Source: Halorubrum halodurans
GTDB lineage: Archaea > Halobacteriota > Halobacteria > Halobacteriales > Haloferacaceae
Assembly (NCBI RefSeq): GCF_002252985.1
Contig: NZ_NHPJ01000094.1
Location: 1 to 64,000 of the forward strand
DNA length: 64,000 nt
Reading direction: 5' to 3'
The notes beneath the pieces are model-generated. The model was not told where the DNA came from, did not search any database, and worked only from the letters and a program-made list of their open reading frames with translations. The first letter of the stretch is position 1; the number at the start of each line of letters is the position of its first letter. Below are positions 24,982-32,807 of this stretch, piece by piece. The position numbers and the translations under genes were made by a program.

Positions 24982-25776
24982 ATGAGCGACCTCGTCGAGC
25001 TAGGGCTATCAAACTACGAAGCCAGAGTCTACCGGACACTGCTCGGTCTCGGATCCGCCCCAGCGCGGACGATCTCGGAGGCCAGCGAGGTTCCTCGAGG
25101 CCGGATCTACGACGTTCTGAACGTCCTCAACGGTCGCGGTCTCATCAGGACACACGACTCCCGAGACCCAACCCACTACACGGCCGTCGACCCCGACACT
25201 GCCGTCGACAGTCTGCTGGACGAGCGGAGGCGCGAACTGTCCGAACGGCGTAGGCACTACGAGTCGGTCGCCGAGTCAGTGAGCGAGCGACTCTCACCGG
25301 CGATACCCAAAGAGAGTCGCTTCTGGGCAGCTTCCCTCGGAAGCGAAGATGCTCTCTCGCTCGCTAGTGACCAGCAGGAGATCGCCGAGGATCGTATCAC
25401 GTCCGTGGTCGCCGCACCTTACGAGAACGCGCCGTGGAAGCGGTACGCTTCCGAGATCGACGTTATCGAGCGTGAGATGGACCCGTCGCTGGACGTTCGC
25501 GTGCTCTGCAGCGAGGATCTGCTCTCCGGGGTCGATGCCGCGGTTCGTGAGGATCTCCTTGGTCTTTCAGCAAACCTCGCCGTCCGGGAGACACCAGACG
25601 TCTCGATCACTGCCGACGTCGTCGATGGGCACACAGTCTACGTACACGTCGCCGATCCGTTCGATCCGAGCGAGCGACTCGGGGTCGTCGCGGTCCGGGA
25701 CGAAACGTTCGCGGACTCCATGGAAACCGCCTTCGAGAGCGCATGGGGGGATGCTCGACGGATTTCGGGTCCGTGA
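24982..25776 (+). CDS. TrmB family transcription regulator
   Basis: A 264-residue protein. The N-terminal TrmB winged helix is clear: LGLSNYEARVYRTLLGLG, then ISEASEVPRGRIYDVLNVLNGRGLI. A coiled helix (LLDERRRELSERRRHYESV) follows, with a C-terminal ligand-binding domain. TrmB proteins respond to sugars or other small molecules. This one faces the SMR exporter across a 135-bp divergent promoter, so control of efflux is a reasonable inference. It is the last gene before the right attachment repeat. Confidence 0.87.
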   Translation: MSDLVELGLSNYEARVYRTLLGLGSAPARTISEASEVPRGRIYDVLNVLNGRGLIRTHDSRDPTHYTAVDPDTAVDSLLDERRRELSERRRHYESVAESVSERLSPAIPKESRFWAASLGSEDALSLASDQQEIAEDRITSVVAAPYENAPWKRYASEIDVIEREMDPSLDVRVLCSEDLLSGVDAAVREDLLGLSANLAVRETPDVSITADVVDGHTVYVHVADPFDPSERLGVVAVRDETFADSMETAFESAWGDARRISGP

Positions 25777-25910
25777 TACGGGAAGGATCCGCCGAGTCAG
25801 CCGTTCGTTATACGCTCCGACCGCTCGACCGACGTTACTTGTGGGCCCCGATTCACGCCCGTCCCGTAGGTTTCACGCCCGCTACGGATCCGTCGCTATC
25901 GTCGGTGCGA

Positions 25911-25938
25911 AGTGGGGTGAAAATGGGCCGGCACGAAT
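25911..25938. repeat. Right attachment-site repeat, overlapping the tRNA-Pro 3' end
   Basis: This copy pairs with 17767-17794. Its last 15 nt are the 3' end of tRNA-Pro on the minus strand and the first 13 nt lie just downstream of the tRNA. The intact tRNA at this end places the island on its 3' side, from here back to 17767. Confidence 0.8.
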
Positions 25939-25996
25939 TTGAATCGTGGTTACGGCCACCCGAAGGCCGAAGGATACCAAGCTACCCCACCGGCCC
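25924..25996 (-). tRNA. tRNA-Pro (CGG anticodon)
   Basis: Read on the minus strand, the 5' acceptor GGGCCGG pairs with CCGGCCC before the discriminator A. The D-arm is GGGT/ATCC. The anticodon stem CGGCC/GGCCG closes the loop TTCGGGT, giving anticodon CGG. The T-arm is CACGA-TTCAAAT-TCGTG. CCA is not encoded. Its 3' end served as the attachment site of the 17.8-25.9 kb island. Two unpaired bases between the D and anticodon stems, where one is usual, should be checked by a covariance model. Confidence 0.88.
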
Positions 25997-26020
25997 GCAT
26001 CCCAACGGAGGCCGTTCGTT

Positions 26021-26028
26021 CTTTTAAT
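26021..26028 (-). promoter_or_regulatory. TATA box of tRNA-Pro
   Basis: On the minus strand this reads ATTAAAAG, 25-32 nt upstream of the tRNA 5' end, as expected for an archaeal tRNA promoter. Confidence 0.55.
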
Positions 26029-26061
26029 CCTTCCGAAAACGGGGTCGGCGGCATCGGCGGG

Positions 26062-26445
26062 TCAGGGTTCGAAGTACCGGTCTCGGTGCGCGCGGCAGCC
26101 GGGATTGAACGCGGCCCCGCAGCGCGGACAGGCGTCGTCGCAGTCGAGGTACTCGCGGGCGCTCAGCCGCCCACGGCAGCGCCCGCAGAACACTACAGGC
26201 TCGTCGAACCGGTCGCGGGGCCACGGCTCCGCGTCGTGGTCGGCCGCCGCGTCGTGACAGCTCGCACACGGGTAGTACGTCTCACAGCAGCCGAACCGCA
26301 GGGCGATCACGTCGACCGCGGCGTGCCAGTGGGCACACCGGGTCCGGGGATCGACCGCCACCCCACGAAGGGGGACGGGGAACCGGTCGTCGAGCGCGGG
26401 AGCGTAGGTCGTCCGCGTCGCGTCGGGGTCGTCGGCGTCGCTCAT
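26062..26445 (-). CDS. CHY zinc finger protein
   Basis: A 127-residue zinc protein. The region CAHWHAAVDVIALRFGCC, then YYPCASCHD, CGRCRGRLSAREYL and CPRCGAAFNPGCRAH is the CHY-type zinc finger with Cys/His ligands binding several zinc ions. The domain is about 90 residues and fills most of the protein; the first 30 residues are a polar leader. A Shine-Dalgarno-like GGAG precedes the ATG at 26445. It starts 14 nt after trmY on the same strand, so they are likely co-transcribed. In eukaryotes this domain occurs in ubiquitin ligases; the archaeal role is unknown. Confidence 0.88.
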   Translation of the reverse strand: MSDADDPDATRTTYAPALDDRFPVPLRGVAVDPRTRCAHWHAAVDVIALRFGCCETYYPCASCHDAAADHDAEPWPRDRFDEPVVFCGRCRGRLSAREYLDCDDACPRCGAAFNPGCRAHRDRYFEP

Positions 26446-26459
26446 CTCTCCGCTCCCGT

Positions 26460-27056
26460 TCAGTACGCGGTGTAGCCGTCCGTGTCGAGCCAGTTGTGGA
26501 CGACCGAGACGGTGTGGTCGGCGTGGAGCCGTTCGGGGCCGACGCGAAGCCGCCGGTCGCACGCCTCCGCGAGCAGCGACGACTCCGTCTCCGAGAAGTC
26601 GTGATGGTCCGAGAGGACGAACACCGGATCGGCCGGCGGCTCCGCGTCGACGAGCGGGTCGCCCGCCTCGTGAAGCTGGACGAGCGATCCCTCGGCGGCC
26701 AGCCGGTCGAGCGTCCGCGACAGTCCCATCCGACGCAGCTCCACGCCGGGAGAGACGTCCGCCGGCATGTGGCCGATCGCGTCCTCGCGGGCGGCGAGTG
26801 CGTCACGGACCCGCGCGGCGACGTTCCGCTCGTCGGGGTGGAGGTGTCGAAGGGTCGCGGCGTCGAACGTGACGGTGAACTCGTCGGCACAGACGAGGTG
26901 GACCCTGGCGTCCTCGCGGATGCCGTGTGAGAGGAAGACGCCGGTCGACACGCATCGACAGAGCAGGTCGAGCCGGCCCGCGCCGGGGATGTCCGAAAGG
27001 GAGATCGCGTCCGGGTCGGTGGGGACGTCGTGGCCGACGACGACGAACTGGCGCAT
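26460..27056 (-). CDS. trmY: tRNA (pseudouridine-54-N1)-methyltransferase
   Basis: A 198-residue SPOUT methyltransferase that converts pseudouridine 54 in the tRNA T-loop to N1-methylpseudouridine, an archaeal counterpart of ribothymidine. It starts MRQFVVVGHDVPTDPD and contains LSDIPGAGRLDLLCRCVSTGVFLSHGI, HLHPDERNVAARVRDAL and the knot motif VFVLSDHHDFSE. All are typical of TrmY. The gene leads the trmY-CHY pair and is divergent from the small zinc finger gene. Confidence 0.93.
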   Translation of the reverse strand: MRQFVVVGHDVPTDPDAISLSDIPGAGRLDLLCRCVSTGVFLSHGIREDARVHLVCADEFTVTFDAATLRHLHPDERNVAARVRDALAAREDAIGHMPADVSPGVELRRMGLSRTLDRLAAEGSLVQLHEAGDPLVDAEPPADPVFVLSDHHDFSETESSLLAEACDRRLRVGPERLHADHTVSVVHNWLDTDGYTAY

Positions 27057-27106
27057 ACGGGCCGGTCCGCCCGAACCGTGATAAGCGCCCCGGCCGACGG
27101 TCGACC

Positions 27107-27274
27107 ATGAGCGTCACCGGACTCTGTCAGATCTGTGAGAACGCCCCGGCACGGCACGGCTGTCGGTACTGCGGACGCCAGGTCTGCCGCGACCACTGGA
27201 ACGAGGCGGTCGGCGCGTGTACCCCGTGTGCGGAGTCGTCGGGCGTCGACGACTCGGACGGATCGACCGGCTAG
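27107..27274 (+). CDS. Small HIT-type-like zinc finger protein
   Basis: A 55-residue protein almost entirely made of a treble-clef-like zinc site: CQICENAPARHGCRYCGRQVC, then DHW and CTPC. The spacing C-x2-C, C-x2-C, C-x3-H, C-x2-C resembles HIT-type zinc fingers. The tail is acidic and disordered. Proteins this small may bind RNA or a protein partner; no function is assigned. It is divergent from trmY (50 nt) and its last 4 nt overlap the pyrF end in convergent orientation. Confidence 0.78.
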   Translation: MSVTGLCQICENAPARHGCRYCGRQVCRDHWNEAVGACTPCAESSGVDDSDGSTG

Positions 27275-28101
27275 CGGTGCCGGTTCAGCCGCCGCTTCAG
27301 TCGTTTCGCCGCGTCGCCGGCGGCCCCGAAGTACGTCGCCTCGTCGTCGGACCGAGCCGCCTCCTCGCCGGCGAAGACGATCCCCCGCGAGGAGTTGACC
27401 AGTCCGACGTCGACGTCGACGCCCGGATACGCCGCGAGTCCGTGTTCAACCGCCGCCTCGGCGTCGCCGCCCTGCGCGCCGACGCCGGGGACGAGGAACG
27501 GTATCTCCGGGACGATCGCTCTGACCTCCGCGAGCTCCTCGGGCGTGGTCGCGCCGACGACGAGGCCGACGTTCCCGTTGGCGTTCCAGCCGTCCGCGAG
27601 CGCGGCGACGCGCTCGTACAGCGGCTCGCCGGAGTCGAGCTCGAGGTCCTGGAGGTCGCTCCCGCCCGGATTCGACGTTCGGCAGAGCACGAACACGCCC
27701 GCGTCCTCCCGGTCGAGGAACGGCTGGAGCGAGTCGCGACCCATGTACGGGTTCACCGTGATCGCGTCGACCCGCTCCAACACCTCGGCGTACTGCCGCG
27801 TGGTGTTGCCGATGTCGGCGCGTTTGGCGTCGAGGAGGACCGGAACGTCCTTGCCGGCCGCATACGCGACGGTCTCCTCGAGCGCGCGCCAGCCGTCGGC
27901 GTCCTCGTAGAAGGCCGCGTTCGGCTTGTAGCAGGCCGCGTGCTCGTGGGTCGCGTCGATGATACGCCGGTTGAACGCCCATCGCGGCAGGTCGGCGTCG
28001 GAGAGGAACGACGGGATCCGGTCCGGGTCCGGGTCGAGTCCGACGGAGACGACGCTGTCGGCCCGTTCGATCCGATCCGCGAGCCGCTCGAAGAAGCGCA
28101 T
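27271..28101 (-). CDS. pyrF: Orotidine 5'-phosphate decarboxylase
   Basis: A 276-residue OMP decarboxylase completing UMP synthesis. Active-site residues are in VLLDAKRADIGNT (D91, K93, D96), with substrate contacts VSVGLDPD near residue 20, CYKPNAAFYE, and the phosphate loop LVPGVGAQGGD. The sequence is of the longer subfamily (about 270 residues) seen in haloarchaea, actinobacteria and some proteobacteria. carB, which feeds the same pathway, lies upstream on the same strand, separated by 264 bp that hold a duplicated non-coding element. Confidence 0.93.
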   Translation of the reverse strand: MRFFERLADRIERADSVVSVGLDPDPDRIPSFLSDADLPRWAFNRRIIDATHEHAACYKPNAAFYEDADGWRALEETVAYAAGKDVPVLLDAKRADIGNTTRQYAEVLERVDAITVNPYMGRDSLQPFLDREDAGVFVLCRTSNPGGSDLQDLELDSGEPLYERVAALADGWNANGNVGLVVGATTPEELAEVRAIVPEIPFLVPGVGAQGGDAEAAVEHGLAAYPGVDVDVGLVNSSRGIVFAGEEAARSDDEATYFGAAGDAAKRLKRRLNRHR

Positions 28102-28174
28102 ATCCGGTGTCTTGCGGCTTCCGGACTAAGCGTTGTGTTCCACGCCGGAGCGGGCGGGCTCGTCGAACCCGGCC

Positions 28175-28310
28175 GGATCCGGGAGGCGAGACGACGGTTC
28201 AAACCCGATAGGGCCGCACGCCCGCCGTGAGCTGAGAGCCGCCCCGCGGCGGCCGAGGCGGGTGTGTGGCGATCCGCCGCGGGAACCGACCACGCCGCCG
28301 CCTGTTCGCC
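28175..28310. ncRNA. Duplicated non-coding element, copy A
   Basis: A GC-rich element of about 136 nt that aligns from end to end with 43237-43374. Shared blocks in the same order are GGATCCG, CGGTTCA(A/T)ACCCGAT, CCGTGA(G/C)CTGA, CGCGGCGGCCGAGGCGGG, CCGCCGCGG, CGACC and CTGTTCGCC, separated by segments of nearly equal length with different sequence. Constant spacing with variable loops suggests a structured RNA or a conserved 3'-UTR or terminator element. It lies 56 nt after the carB stop. The strand and any transcription are not known. Confidence 0.5.
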
Positions 28311-28365
28311 ACGTCTCGCCGGCAGCGACGCGACTCCCGGTCGCGGACCGATCCGTCCCGGCGTG

Positions 28366-31300
28366 TCACTCCCCCCAGTTCTCCACGCGCTTCGGGCGGT
28401 CCGACACCGCCATCACGTCGAGATCGTCGCCCGCGTGATCGATCGCCTCGAGCGCCGCCCTCGCGCTGGCGTGCGTCGAGAAGTACGTGATCTCCTCCTC
28501 GACGGCCACCTCGAGCAGTTCCCGCTGGCGGGAGACGATGAGGTCGATCTCGCCTCGACGCGCCGCCTCGATGAGGTCCGTCGCCGTCGACAGCTCGAAG
28601 CACTCGGAGAAGCCCTCGACGAGCGCCTCACCCTCCGCCGTGTCCGGGTCCGGAAACTCCTCGGCGGAGAGGTCGACGACCGCGGTCCCCGACTCGGGGA
28701 TCGGCTTGCCGGTCGCGTCCTGCGCCTTGTCGTACGCCTTCCCGAACGAGCGTGCGGTCCCCATCACCTCGCCAGTCGACTTCATCTCCGGACCGAGCCG
28801 CGGGTCCGACCCCGGCAGACGGTCGAACGGCAGGACGACCTCCTTCACGCTCAGCTGCTCCGGGATCTGCTCGTCGACGTCCAGGTCGGCGAGGCTCACG
28901 TCGTCGGTCATCACCTTCGCCGCGAGCTTGGCGATCGGGACGCCCGTCGCCTTCGAGACGAACGGCACCGTCCGCGAGGAGCGGGGGTTCGCCTCGAGGA
29001 CGTACACCTCTGCGTCCTCGTCGGCGTCGTGAACGCCCGTCACCGCGAGCTGGACGTTGAGCAGTCCGACGGTGTCGAGCGCGCGGGCGATGTCCTCGGT
29101 GACCTCGCGGACCCGCGCGAGGGTGTCGTCCGCGAGCGAGCGCGGCGGGATCATACACGCGGAGTCGCCGGAGTGGACGCCGGCGCTCTCGACGTGCTCC
29201 ATCACGCCGCCGATCAGCACGTCCTCCCCGTCCGCGACCGCGTCGACGTCGAGTTCGACCGCGTCCGCGAGGAACTGGTCGATCAGGATCGGCTTGTCGG
29301 GGGAGACACGAACCGCCTCCTCGATGTACTCCTCCAGTTCCGCGTCGTCCTCCACGACCCGCATCGCGCGGCCGCCGAGCACGTAGGAGGGGCGCACCAA
29401 CACCGGGTAGCCGATCCGGTGGGCCAGACCGAGCGCCTCCTCGCGGCTCGTCGCCGTTCCGCCGTCCGGTTGGGCGACGCCGATCTCGTCCATCAGGACG
29501 TTGAACCGGTCACGGTCCTCCGCCAGATCCATCGCCTCGACGCTCGTGCCGAGGATCGAACAGTCGAGCCCGCGACGCTCGATCTCCGCTTCCAGCGGTT
29601 CGCCCACGTTGACGGAGGTCTGGCCGCCGAACTGGACCATCACGCCGTCCGCGCCCGTCGTCTCGATCACGTCCGCGATCTCCTCGGCGGAGATGGGTTC
29701 GAAGAAGAGCCCGTCGGAGGTGTCGTAGTCCGTCGAGACCGTCTCCGGGTTGTTGTTGACGACGTGGGCGTCGACGCCAAGCTCGCGGAGCGCCCGAACC
29801 GCGTGGACCGCACAGTAGTCGAACTCCACGCCCTGTCCGATCCGGATCGGGCCGCCGCCGACGACGACGACGCTCTCGACGTCGGGATCGACCCGGACCT
29901 CGTTCGCAGCGCCGGCCGTGTCCGCCCCGGCGAGGAACTCGGGGAGCCGGGCGGAGTAGTAGTACGGCGTCGACGCCTCGAACTCGCCCGCGCAGGTGTC
30001 GACCTGCTTGAACGTGCGGTCGGGGACCGTCGACTCGACCTCGCCGACGTCGGCCGCCGTGCCGCCGTCGCCCGCGACCGCGGCGATCTCGGCGTTCGTC
30101 CGGCCGGCCATCGCGGCCGCGGTGAAGTCGCCCTCGGCGGCCGCCGCGGTCGCGTCGGCGACGTTCTCGAAGCGCTCGACGTACCACCGGTGGATGTCGG
30201 TGAGCTCGACCACGTCGTCGACGCCGTATCCCCGGTCGAACGCCTCGAACATCGCGTACGGACGGTCGGGGCTCGGCCGCTCGAGGTACTCAGTCTCCAG
30301 TTCCTCGTCGGAGACCGACGCGAAGTCGACGGCGGGGTCGTACTCCGAGGAGCGGAGGGCCTTCGTGAGGCTCTCCTCGAACGTCCGGCCGATCGACATC
30401 GCCTCGCCGGTCGACTTCATCGCCGTTCCCAACTCGAAGTCGACGTCGTCGAACTTGTCGATGGGCCACCGCGGCACCTTCGTCACCACGTAGTCGATGG
30501 CGGGCTCGAAGGCGGCCGTCGTCTCGCCGGTGATCTCGTTGTCGATCTCGTGGAGCCGCTTGCCCAGGGCGACCTTCGCGGTGACGCGGGCGATCGGGTA
30601 GCCGGTCGCCTTCGAGGCCAGCGCGGAGGAGCGCGAGACGCGGGGGTTCACCTCGACGACGCGGTACTCGCCGCCGGGCGTGCCGTCGTCGTGCCACGCG
30701 AACTGGATGTTACAGCCGCCCTGGATGCCGAGATCGCGGATCACCTCGAGCGCCGCGTCCCGCATCTCCTGGTGGCCGTCGTCCGGGATGACCTGCGAGG
30801 GGGTGACGACCGTCGACTCGCCGGTGTGGATCCCCATCGGGTCGATGTTCTCCATGTTACAGATGATGATACACGAGTCGTCCGCGTCGCGCATCACCTC
30901 GTACTCCAGCTCAACCCACCCGGAGATCGACTCGGTGACGAGCACCTCGCTGTTCCGGGAGAGTCGGAGGCCCTTGCGGACGCGCTCGACGAGTTCGTCG
31001 AAGTCGTCGACGACGCCCGAGCCGGAGCCGCCGAGGGTGTAGGTCGTCCGGGCGATGACCGGAAGGCCGCCCACCGCGTCGACCGCCTCCTCGACGCGGT
31101 CGACGAGGTCCGCCTCGGTCAGCGCCGCGACCGACTCGTCCTCGTCCAGCGAGATGGTCGTCGACTTCGGGACGGGCTGGCCGAGGTCCTCCATCCGCTG
31201 GCGGAAGAGGTCGCGGTCCTCCGTCGCGTAGATGGTGTCGAGCGGCGTCCCCATCACCTCGACGTCGTACTCCTCGAGGATGCCCTGTTCCGCGAGCTCG

Positions 31301-31590
31301 GCGGTGACGTTGAGACCCGTCTGTCCGCCGAGCCCGGCGATGACGCCGTCGGGCTCCTCGATCCGGACGACCTCGGCGATCGCCTCGGGGGTGATCGGTT
31401 CGATGTACACCCGGTCGGCGGTCTCGGGGTCAGTCATGATCGTCGCCGGGTTCGAGTTCACGAGGACGACTCGTGCCCCCTCCTCCTGGAGCGCGCGACA
31501 CGCCTGCGCCCCGGAGTAGTCGAACTCCGCCGCCTGTCCGATCTGGATCGGCCCGCTGCCGATGAGCAGTATGGTCCGGTCCTCGCTCAT
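28366..31590 (-). CDS. carB: Carbamoyl-phosphate synthase large subunit
   Basis: A 1074-residue CarB, the normal length, making carbamoyl phosphate for pyrimidines and arginine. It has two ATP-grasp halves: the first begins TILLIGSGPIQIGQAAEFDYSG split at the usual glycine loop, and the second begins VVVVGGGPIRIGQGVEFDYC near residue 545. VVEVNPRVSRSSALASKATG and VLEANPRSSRTVPFVSKATG are the paired metal-binding motifs. The C-terminal MGS-like regulatory domain ends the protein. A TTATTA element about 27 nt before the ATG (minus strand, near 31613-31620) suggests a leaderless start. carA is not in this window. Confidence 0.96.
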   Translation of the reverse strand: MSEDRTILLIGSGPIQIGQAAEFDYSGAQACRALQEEGARVVLVNSNPATIMTDPETADRVYIEPITPEAIAEVVRIEEPDGVIAGLGGQTGLNVTAELAEQGILEEYDVEVMGTPLDTIYATEDRDLFRQRMEDLGQPVPKSTTISLDEDESVAALTEADLVDRVEEAVDAVGGLPVIARTTYTLGGSGSGVVDDFDELVERVRKGLRLSRNSEVLVTESISGWVELEYEVMRDADDSCIIICNMENIDPMGIHTGESTVVTPSQVIPDDGHQEMRDAALEVIRDLGIQGGCNIQFAWHDDGTPGGEYRVVEVNPRVSRSSALASKATGYPIARVTAKVALGKRLHEIDNEITGETTAAFEPAIDYVVTKVPRWPIDKFDDVDFELGTAMKSTGEAMSIGRTFEESLTKALRSSEYDPAVDFASVSDEELETEYLERPSPDRPYAMFEAFDRGYGVDDVVELTDIHRWYVERFENVADATAAAAEGDFTAAAMAGRTNAEIAAVAGDGGTAADVGEVESTVPDRTFKQVDTCAGEFEASTPYYYSARLPEFLAGADTAGAANEVRVDPDVESVVVVGGGPIRIGQGVEFDYCAVHAVRALRELGVDAHVVNNNPETVSTDYDTSDGLFFEPISAEEIADVIETTGADGVMVQFGGQTSVNVGEPLEAEIERRGLDCSILGTSVEAMDLAEDRDRFNVLMDEIGVAQPDGGTATSREEALGLAHRIGYPVLVRPSYVLGGRAMRVVEDDAELEEYIEEAVRVSPDKPILIDQFLADAVELDVDAVADGEDVLIGGVMEHVESAGVHSGDSACMIPPRSLADDTLARVREVTEDIARALDTVGLLNVQLAVTGVHDADEDAEVYVLEANPRSSRTVPFVSKATGVPIAKLAAKVMTDDVSLADLDVDEQIPEQLSVKEVVLPFDRLPGSDPRLGPEMKSTGEVMGTARSFGKAYDKAQDATGKPIPESGTAVVDLSAEEFPDPDTAEGEALVEGFSECFELSTATDLIEAARRGEIDLIVSRQRELLEVAVEEEITYFSTHASARAALEAIDHAGDDLDVMAVSDRPKRVENWGE

Positions 31591-31862
31591 TGTCGCGACC
31601 GAGTACGCTCATCGTAATAAGGCCGACGATAAAGTACGAATCTCGCAGCCTCTTTTCGATTTTCGCAAGACACTCGTCCACACGGGCCATGGCACGTGCT
31701 GGATCGGCGTCGACGACCCGGTCGTCGAGTGGCACCGCGGCGCGGTCCGCGACCCGCTCACGCCCGAACGATCCATGCCCGAACGATCCGAACTCGACCC
31801 GTTCGCCGACGTCGCTCCCGGTCGGGCCGACGTCGGCTCCGGCCGTGGAGGAGGGACGACCG

Positions 31863-32069
31863 CTAGGTGCTCAACTCGTACCGATACGGCCGCCCGACGA
31901 TCACGTCCACTTCGCCGCGTTTCGCCCACCGTCCCAACACGGTCGCGACCCGGTGCGGGCTGTCGATCCCCTCGGTCTCCTCCAAGAGGGCCAGGATCTC
32001 CCGCGCCGTCAGCGGCTCCTCGGCGTCGGCGAGCACACCGCGGATCCGCTCGTACTCGTGGGTGTGCAT
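31863..32069 (-). CDS. Small winged-helix DNA-binding protein
   Basis: A 68-residue protein that is essentially one winged helix: YERIRGVLADAEEPLTAREILALLEE, then HRVATVLGRWAKRGEVDVIVG and a wing. The region resembles MarR/HVO-type small regulators found widely in haloarchaea. A TATA-like CCTATACC on the minus strand (32092-32099) lies 23-30 nt before the ATG at 32069, so the message is probably leaderless. Targets are unknown. The 270 bp between this gene and carB hold no gene I can support, apart from the carB promoter. Confidence 0.8.
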   Translation of the reverse strand: MHTHEYERIRGVLADAEEPLTAREILALLEETEGIDSPHRVATVLGRWAKRGEVDVIVGRPYRYELST

Positions 32070-32191
32070 GTGTCTTACAGTACGCGCGCCGAGGGTATAG
32101 GTTTCAGTGAGACAGGAGTCGGACGCGCGTCGGACACACGAGCCCGCTACCGCCGGTCCACGGTGCCGCCGGCGACGGACCCGGCCGCCGA

Positions 32192-32725
32192 TCAGACGTA
32201 CGGGTCCTCGGCCTCGAGGTCGCGTTCCGCGCGATACTGCTCGACGAACTCGCGCACGTCGAACTCCATCATCTCCCGCTCGAACTCGGAGAGGGCGTCG
32301 TCGTCCTCGGCGTGGCTGACGGCGTGTTCCATCAGCTCGACGACGAGTTCGACGATCACCTCGTGGAGCCGACGGGAGTCGAAGTCCGACACCCACACCA
32401 TCGCGTAGCCGACCTCGCCGTCGCCGCTGGCGTCGTGTGTGACGACCGACTCGGGGAACTCCTCCAAGACGACCCCGAGGAGGTGCGGCGTGTCGAACTC
32501 CGGCATCTCCTCGCTCGTCGTCTCTATCGCCTCCCGGAGGACGTCGACGAGGAACTCGGGGAGAAACCGCTCCGGCGGGTGGACGTCCATCACGACCGCG
32601 TGCGTCTCGCCGCAGTCACACTCGAACTCCCGCATCCCGAGATCCAACTCGCCGAGGCCGACGGTCTCGCCACACGGGAGCTCGAGCGCGTGGTCGTCGT
32701 CACCGGGAACGCGCGGCTGGGCCAT
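32192..32725 (-). CDS. DUF5815-type conserved haloarchaeal protein
   Basis: A 177-residue acidic cytoplasmic protein. It has a small N-terminal Cys pair (ELPCGETVGLGE and EFECDCGETHAVVMDVHPP), then a helical body with many glutamates and aspartates (LVVELMEHAVSHAEDDDALSEFE). I recognise it from memory as the DUF5815 family restricted to haloarchaea; no function is known. The CxC and upstream Cys could bind a metal. It is 82 nt downstream of cdcH on the same strand. Confidence 0.75.
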   Translation of the reverse strand: MAQPRVPGDDDHALELPCGETVGLGELDLGMREFECDCGETHAVVMDVHPPERFLPEFLVDVLREAIETTSEEMPEFDTPHLLGVVLEEFPESVVTHDASGDGEVGYAMVWVSDFDSRRLHEVIVELVVELMEHAVSHAEDDDALSEFEREMMEFDVREFVEQYRAERDLEAEDPYV

Positions 32726-32807
32726 GCCACGCCTTGGCCGTTGTGGCGGTTAAAAGGCGCGGAAGCGGGCGGACCCGCGCCGGCGACGGGCGAGGGCCGA
32801 CGGAACC

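Noticed and set aside
25743-26027. Open frame ending with LRPPEGRRIPSYPTGPH
   Set aside because: It is a read-through of the tRNA-Pro gene on the other strand, a common false gene in haloarchaeal annotation.
28264-31617. 1117-codon open frame antisense to carB
   Set aside because: High-GC antisense shadow: the translation is Arg/Val/Asp-rich without domains, and carB on the other strand is certain.
31591-31862. Open minus-strand frame upstream of carB (ARVDECLAKIEKRLRDSY)
   Set aside because: It runs without a convincing start into the carB promoter and has no family match that I know; treated as non-coding.
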